From an uncultured Bacilli bacterium (GTDB lineage: Bacteria > Bacillota_I > Bacilli_A > RF39 > UBA660): a DNA stretch of 6,105 nt. A program made the translations under genes and the position numbers. Shown in pieces: positions 5,301 through 6,105 of the stretch; the first letter of the stretch is position 1; the number at the start of each line of letters is the position of its first letter. The notes beneath the pieces are model-generated. The model was not told the DNA's origin, ran no database searches, and worked only from the letters and a program-made list of their open reading frames with translations. Where the stretch lies: NCBI GenBank assembly GCA_947623855.1, contig CANQHW010000070.1, positions 1 through 6,105 of the forward strand, read 5' to 3'.

Positions 5301-6105
5301 TTATCCAACTATGATATATGGATTAGTACTACTTCCATCTCCTTCCCCGCTCGAGATCATGGTGTTGGATGTCAGATATAAGGACGGGCGCACGGCATGC
5401 GCATAGTACGCGCTGTGGCTGGTGACAATCCCGGACGTAGAGACATAGAACACATAGTAGGAGCTGGACGACTCCGGCGTAAGTGTCCATTGGACCTCAC
5501 TAGAATCATACAACCAATCATTTTTTGCACAATCTGTCTTGTAAGCTCCACTATCCCAACCATATAACTTATATGCTAAACATTGGTCTCTTGTATATGT
5601 TCCACTTCCGCTTCCTTTTCCTCCAGTGGCATATCCATAATCACTTGGATACATTAATCCGATTTTTCCTGTCCATTCGGTTTTTCTGCCACTTGGCACT
5701 GTACTTCCTCTTTCTGCAGTGTACCATTCACTTGTTATTAAACTACTATATGAACTTGGGCCTCCTAATTTCCATTTTACTGTCTCTATTAAATCTTTAG
5801 TTGTACCATTTTTTAATCCAGTTGTGGTAAAATCGCAACTTGTTAAAGCATTATTTTGTCCATATGAACAGTGACCACTTCCACTATTCCAATATAAACT
5901 ATTATTTGCTATTTTACTATTTAATGCATGGAATTCATTATTTGGATTTAATAAATACATTAATTCAGCTGTTGTCCAATCATTTTTTCCATACTCTGTT
6001 TCCGCACCAGTCGATGCATTCTTATTATCCCATGAGAACGTCTTTGTTGAATCTGATGCGGTTCTTGGTAATGGTTCATCTCTTATGATTTTTACTAAGT
6101 TTTGT
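5301..6105 (-). CDS. Surface protein, C-terminal domain with DGR-like variable segment (5' end outside window)
   Basis: The frame runs open to the window edge, giving the last 267 residues; the ATG at 5960 is internal. The sequence before it (LVKIIRDEPLPRTASD...KNDWTTAELMYLLN) belongs to the same domain. From memory this matches a domain family repeated in secreted or wall-attached proteins of gut Bacillota (perhaps that named DUF6273): a KIIRDE...W...W...LM.LN opening, GKIGLMYPSDYGYA, a cysteine pair around CLAYKLYGWDSGAYKTDC, NDWL, WTLTP, VFYV..SG.V, AVRPSLYL, and a GDGSSTNPY ending. Four cysteines and abundant Gly, Ser, Tyr and Trp suggest an extracellular, disulfide-bonded fold; a C-type-lectin-like fold is possible. 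No LPXTG or membrane anchor follows the domain, so any anchor must lie at the N-terminus. The last 65 or so codons have a base composition quite unlike the rest. Confidence 0.85.
   Translation of the reverse strand, partial: QNLVKIIRDEPLPRTASDSTKTFSWDNKNASTGAETEYGKNDWTTAELMYLLNPNNEFHALNSKIANNSLYWNSGSGHCSYGQNNALTSCDFTTTGLKNGTTKDLIETVKWKLGGPSSYSSLITSEWYTAERGSTVPSGRKTEWTGKIGLMYPSDYGYATGGKGSGSGTYTRDQCLAYKLYGWDSGAYKTDCAKNDWLYDSSEVQWTLTPESSSSYYVFYVSTSGIVTSHSAYYAHAVRPSLYLTSNTMISSGEGDGSSTNPYIIVG
5344..5498 (-). other. GC-rich cassette resembling a DGR variable region
   Basis: By hand count 5341-5500 is about 56% GC, against about 33% in the next 100 bp of the same gene and about 22% in the 60 bp after it. 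The borders are sharp, near 5498 (before EVQWTLTP) and 5344 (before GDGSSTNPY). Within it, NNC/NNT codons cluster at 5454-5468 (TCC AGC TCC TAC TAT) and 5397-5423 (ACC AGC CAC AGC GCG TAC TAT GCG CAT). Each of these except the GCG codons is reachable from AAC or AAT by changing only adenines. No reverse transcriptase or template copy is in the window. Alternatives are gene conversion with a paralogue or a horizontally acquired segment. Confidence 0.55.

Noticed and set aside
5372..5563. 63-aa minus-strand frame inside the surface-protein gene
   Set aside because: Shadow frame caused by the GC-rich island, which has few stop codons; the surface-protein frame has clear family motifs.
5525..6088. 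Two plus-strand frames opposite the surface-protein gene (5525-5800 and 5840-6088)
   Set aside because: Low-complexity antisense of Asn/Lys/Ser-rich coding sequence, with no ribosome binding site and no recognisable protein features.

Overview
The window is AT-rich (roughly 25-33% GC outside a few islands) and looks like a Gram-positive, probably anaerobic, low-GC Bacillota genome of the uncultured gut Bacilli / RF39-Erysipelotrichia type. The support is: strong Shine-Dalgarno sites of the AGGAGG/GAGGTGAT kind, short U-tailed intrinsic terminators, a diaminopimelate epimerase (so lysine and/or a DAP-type cell wall), a superoxide reductase typical of anaerobes, and a surface-protein domain common in gut Bacillota. 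TGA works as a stop (dapF ends in TGA inside an ATGA overlap), so the mycoplasma code is not in use. The lineage is an inference.

Layout. (1) 1-946, plus strand: a near-consensus promoter (114-142) drives a structured, GC-richer RNA of about 200 nt. It ends in a strong intrinsic terminator (323-357) and is followed at once by an AGGAGG site and a 190-aa protein resembling the PBECR4 group of BECR-fold nucleases. The order promoter, structured RNA, terminator, nuclease-like gene is that of type III toxin-antitoxin loci or of a terminator-controlled riboswitch. I could not match the RNA to any family I know. (2) 965-1091, minus: tRNA-Arg(CCG) with its own -10 box and terminator. Its 3' end faces the nuclease locus, so that locus may be an island inserted at the tRNA. 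(3) 1104-5201, minus: a five-gene operon starting at an extended -10 promoter near 5193. Its order is a HipA-like degenerate kinase candidate, a helical hypothetical with an internal duplication, dapF, a 361-aa hypothetical coupled to dapF by ATGA, and a two-iron superoxide reductase, ending in a terminator at 1104-1131. (4) 5255-6105, minus: a bidirectional terminator, then the 3' end of a large surface protein whose gene continues past the window edge.

Three points deserve most attention. The surface-protein gene carries a sharply bounded island of about 155 bp and 56% GC near its 3' end, with clusters of NNC codons (Ser, Tyr, Thr, His); this is what the variable region of a diversity-generating retroelement would look like. 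The RNA plus PBECR4-like gene may be an undescribed RNA-controlled nuclease system. The dapF reading frame has an AUA codon exactly where the usual ATG of the family should be, at ideal spacing from an 8-nt Shine-Dalgarno match, followed by a perfect 15-bp inverted repeat in the first 30 codons.
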